A stretch of 7,375 nucleotides of DNA, taken from Pseudomonadota bacterium (lineage in GTDB: Bacteria > Pseudomonadota > Alphaproteobacteria > Acetobacterales > Acetobacteraceae). Each line of letters starts with the position of its first letter. The stretch's first letter is position 1. The stretch spans positions 1 through 7,375 of the forward strand of contig JAKAZJ010000085.1 in NCBI GenBank assembly GCA_021826565.1. The letters run 5' to 3'. Made by a program: the position numbers and the translations under genes. This document shows, one piece after another, positions 6,586 to 7,375 of this stretch. The notes under the pieces are model-generated. The model was not told the DNA's origin, ran no database searches, and saw nothing but the letters and a program-made list of their open reading frames with translations.

Positions 6586-6615
6586 ACGGTAACGGGCCAT
6601 TTGCCATCTGGTCAA
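6586..6615 (-). promoter_or_regulatory. Possible sigma70-type promoter for the unknown gene
   Basis: On the minus strand TTGACC (6610-6615) matches five of six -35 bases. It is followed after 18 bp by TACCGT (6586-6591), a weak -10. This would give a leader of roughly 105 bases. Apart from this and the opposing Hsp20 promoter, I see nothing else in the 282-bp divergent gap. Confidence 0.25.
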
Positions 6616-6629
6616 CCGACCCACACCCC

Positions 6630-6658
6630 CTTGAACCGCGCCCGCGCTGCGCTAATTT
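6630..6658 (+). promoter_or_regulatory. Possible RpoH (sigma32)-type promoter for hsp20
   Basis: CTTGAA (6630-6635) matches the heat-shock -35 core. The AT-rich CTAATTT (6652-6658) lies 16 bp downstream as a -10, resembling alphaproteobacterial RpoH sites only loosely. Transcription would start near 6665, exactly where the folded leader begins. This agreement is the main support. Confidence 0.45.
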
Positions 6659-6660
6659 CC

Positions 6661-6757
6661 CCCCTGTCCGGAATGCCCAGCTGGGGTTCCGGGGTCTTCC
6701 CAAGGCCGGCCCCGCTGGGGCGGCCGTCTGACCTTGCTCTCTCAGGAGGTTTCCATG
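6661..6757 (+). ncRNA. ROSE-like RNA thermometer in the hsp20 leader
   Basis: Three consecutive hairpins fill the leader. Hairpin 1 pairs CCGGAA (6668-6673) with TTCCGG (6687-6692), with an inner CCC/GGG stem. Hairpin 2 pairs GGCCG-G-CCCC (6704-6713, one bulged G) with GGGGCGGCC (6717-6725). Hairpin 3 pairs ACCTTGCT (6731-6738) with AGGAGGT (6744-6750) around a CTCTC loop, leaving one unpaired G. Hairpin 3 hides the Shine-Dalgarno sequence, and its TTGCT opposite AGGA is the hallmark of ROSE elements, which open on heating and control small heat-shock genes in Alpha- and Gammaproteobacteria. Position, length (about 90 bases) and the downstream gene all agree. I worked out the pairings by eye; no folding energy was calculated. 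Confidence 0.78.
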
Positions 6758-7237
6758 ACCGGTTTCGATTTCGCTCCCCTGTTCCGCACCGCGATCGGCT
6801 TCGATCGCATGGCCCGCCTGGCCGACAGCGTCGCCGCCAATGAGGCGCCAGGCTACCCGCCCTACAACATCGACAAGCTTGGCGACGACAGTTACCGCCT
6901 GACCATGGCGGTCGCCGGCTTCCGCCCCGAAGACATCGAACTCGTGGCGAAGGACAACACCCTGGTGATCGCCGGGCGCATGGCGCAGGAGCCGTCGCAG
7001 GCGGAAACGCTCTATCGCGGCATCGCCGGACGCGCGTTCGAGCGTCGTTTCGCGCTCGCCGACCACATGGTGGTGGACGGCGCGGAGCTGAAACACGGGC
7101 TGTTGCATGTGGGCCTGCGGCGCGTGGTGCCGGAGGCGCTGAAGCCGCGCCGCATCCCGGTCTCGGCCGGCCCGGTCTCCGCAGACGTGGACGCGCAGAT
7201 CGCCAACGACGCCGCCGGTGCGGTGAAGGCGGCGTAA
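6755..7237 (+). CDS. ibpA: Small heat-shock protein of the Hsp20/IbpA family
   Basis: This 160-residue ATP-independent holdase chaperone binds unfolding proteins and passes them to DnaK/ClpB. The N-terminal arm (MTGFDFAPLFRTAIGFDR) and the block GYPPYNID (33-40) match the IbpA/HspA class closely. The alpha-crystallin domain covers about residues 34-130, with YRLTMAVAGF (47-56), FERRFAL (95-101), GLLHVGL (115-121) and VPEALKPRRI (125-134). The C-terminal I-x-I anchor is Ile134-Pro-Val136, followed by a 24-residue tail longer than in Escherichia coli IbpA. AGGAGG (6744-6749) ends 5 bases before the ATG at 6755; an in-frame ATG at 6734 lies in the thermometer stem and is unlikely. Control is probably heat-induced, through the leader thermometer and a candidate RpoH promoter. 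The gene is a single unit, divergent from the unknown gene and convergent with a GST-like gene. Confidence 0.93.
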   Translation: MTGFDFAPLFRTAIGFDRMARLADSVAANEAPGYPPYNIDKLGDDSYRLTMAVAGFRPEDIELVAKDNTLVIAGRMAQEPSQAETLYRGIAGRAFERRFALADHMVVDGAELKHGLLHVGLRRVVPEALKPRRIPVSAGPVSADVDAQIANDAAGAVKAA

Positions 7238-7251
7238 CGCCGCCGTCACGG

Positions 7252-7277
7252 GGGGCCGGCCGGTTCGCGCCGGCCCC
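7252..7277. terminator. GC hairpin between convergent hsp20 and GST-like genes
   Basis: GGGGCCGGC (7252-7260) pairs perfectly with GCCGGCCCC (7269-7277) around an 8-base loop, 14 bases after the hsp20 stop. The right arm shares its last base with the stop codon of the opposing gene. There is no T run on either side. It probably serves both genes, or it is a dispersed palindromic repeat like the one at 3438-3455. Confidence 0.5.
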
Positions 7278-7375
7278 TACCCGGCTTGTGTCGCCAACAA
7301 CGTCGCGTCCCGCGCGTGGGCACGCTGCATCGCCGGCCGCTCCGCCACCCGCGCGATATAGGCGGCGATCGGCGG
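7277..7375 (-). CDS. Glutathione S-transferase-like protein, C-terminal fragment
   Basis: Only the last 32 residues and the TAG stop (7277-7279) are in the window; the rest lies beyond the right edge. The visible YIARVAERPAMQRAHARD fits the end of the C-terminal helical domain of bacterial glutathione S-transferases, where a pattern like Y-x-x-R-x-x-x-R-P-A-x-x-R-A is usual. These cytoplasmic enzymes conjugate glutathione to electrophiles or act as stress and dehalogenase-type enzymes. The glutathione-binding N-terminal domain is not visible, so class and substrate cannot be given. The gene converges on hsp20 and shares the hairpin between them. Confidence 0.65.
   Translation of the reverse strand, partial: PPIAAYIARVAERPAMQRAHARDATLLATQAG

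Noticed and set aside
1..7375. CRISPR array, tRNA, rRNA, insertion sequence or prophage
   Set aside because: No spaced direct repeats, tRNA-like cloverleaf, transposase motif or phage structural gene could be seen.

Overview
The window is a GC-rich, tightly packed chromosomal stretch. Its base composition, arginine-rich proteins, and an IbpA-type small heat-shock gene behind a ROSE-like RNA thermometer suggest an Alphaproteobacterium, perhaps a Rhodospirillales/Acetobacteraceae or sphingomonad relative. This assignment is an inference. No rRNA, tRNA, CRISPR array, transposase or phage gene was seen.

Layout. Positions 1-303 (minus) hold the N-terminal third of a polyprenyl-phosphate sugar-1-phosphate transferase of the WecA/WbpL type. 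It lies 6 bp behind an acyl-CoA-dehydrogenase-fold gene (310-1509, minus) whose residues fit a 3-sulfinopropanoyl-CoA desulfinase better than a true dehydrogenase. Across a 93-bp divergent intergenic region with a perfect 9-bp dyad lies a SEC-C / TPR / sulfotransferase fusion (1603-3432, plus). A GC-rich hairpin then separates it from a convergent minus-strand run. In transcription order this run is a lysine-rich helical protein of unknown function with a central hydrophobic hairpin (6472-5396), a peptidase M19 dipeptidase (5346-4282), and a YeaE-like aldo/keto reductase (4285-3455). The last two overlap by ATGA. Divergent from the unknown gene, across 282 bp, is an IbpA-type Hsp20 (6755-7237, plus). 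Its leader folds into three hairpins, the last one burying the Shine-Dalgarno sequence. The final 99 bases carry the C-terminus of a glutathione S-transferase-like protein (minus) behind a shared hairpin.

How the genes may relate. The desulfinase would release sulfite and propanoyl-CoA, and its divergent neighbour is predicted to use the sulfate donor PAPS, so a sulfur theme is possible but unproven. The dipeptidase and reductase look translationally coupled. The Hsp20 unit is self-contained, with a plausible heat-shock promoter, an RNA thermometer and a terminator-like hairpin. The most unfamiliar item is the helical protein at 5396-6472. Its composition is unlike its neighbours and its layout recalls alpha-helical pore-forming proteins.
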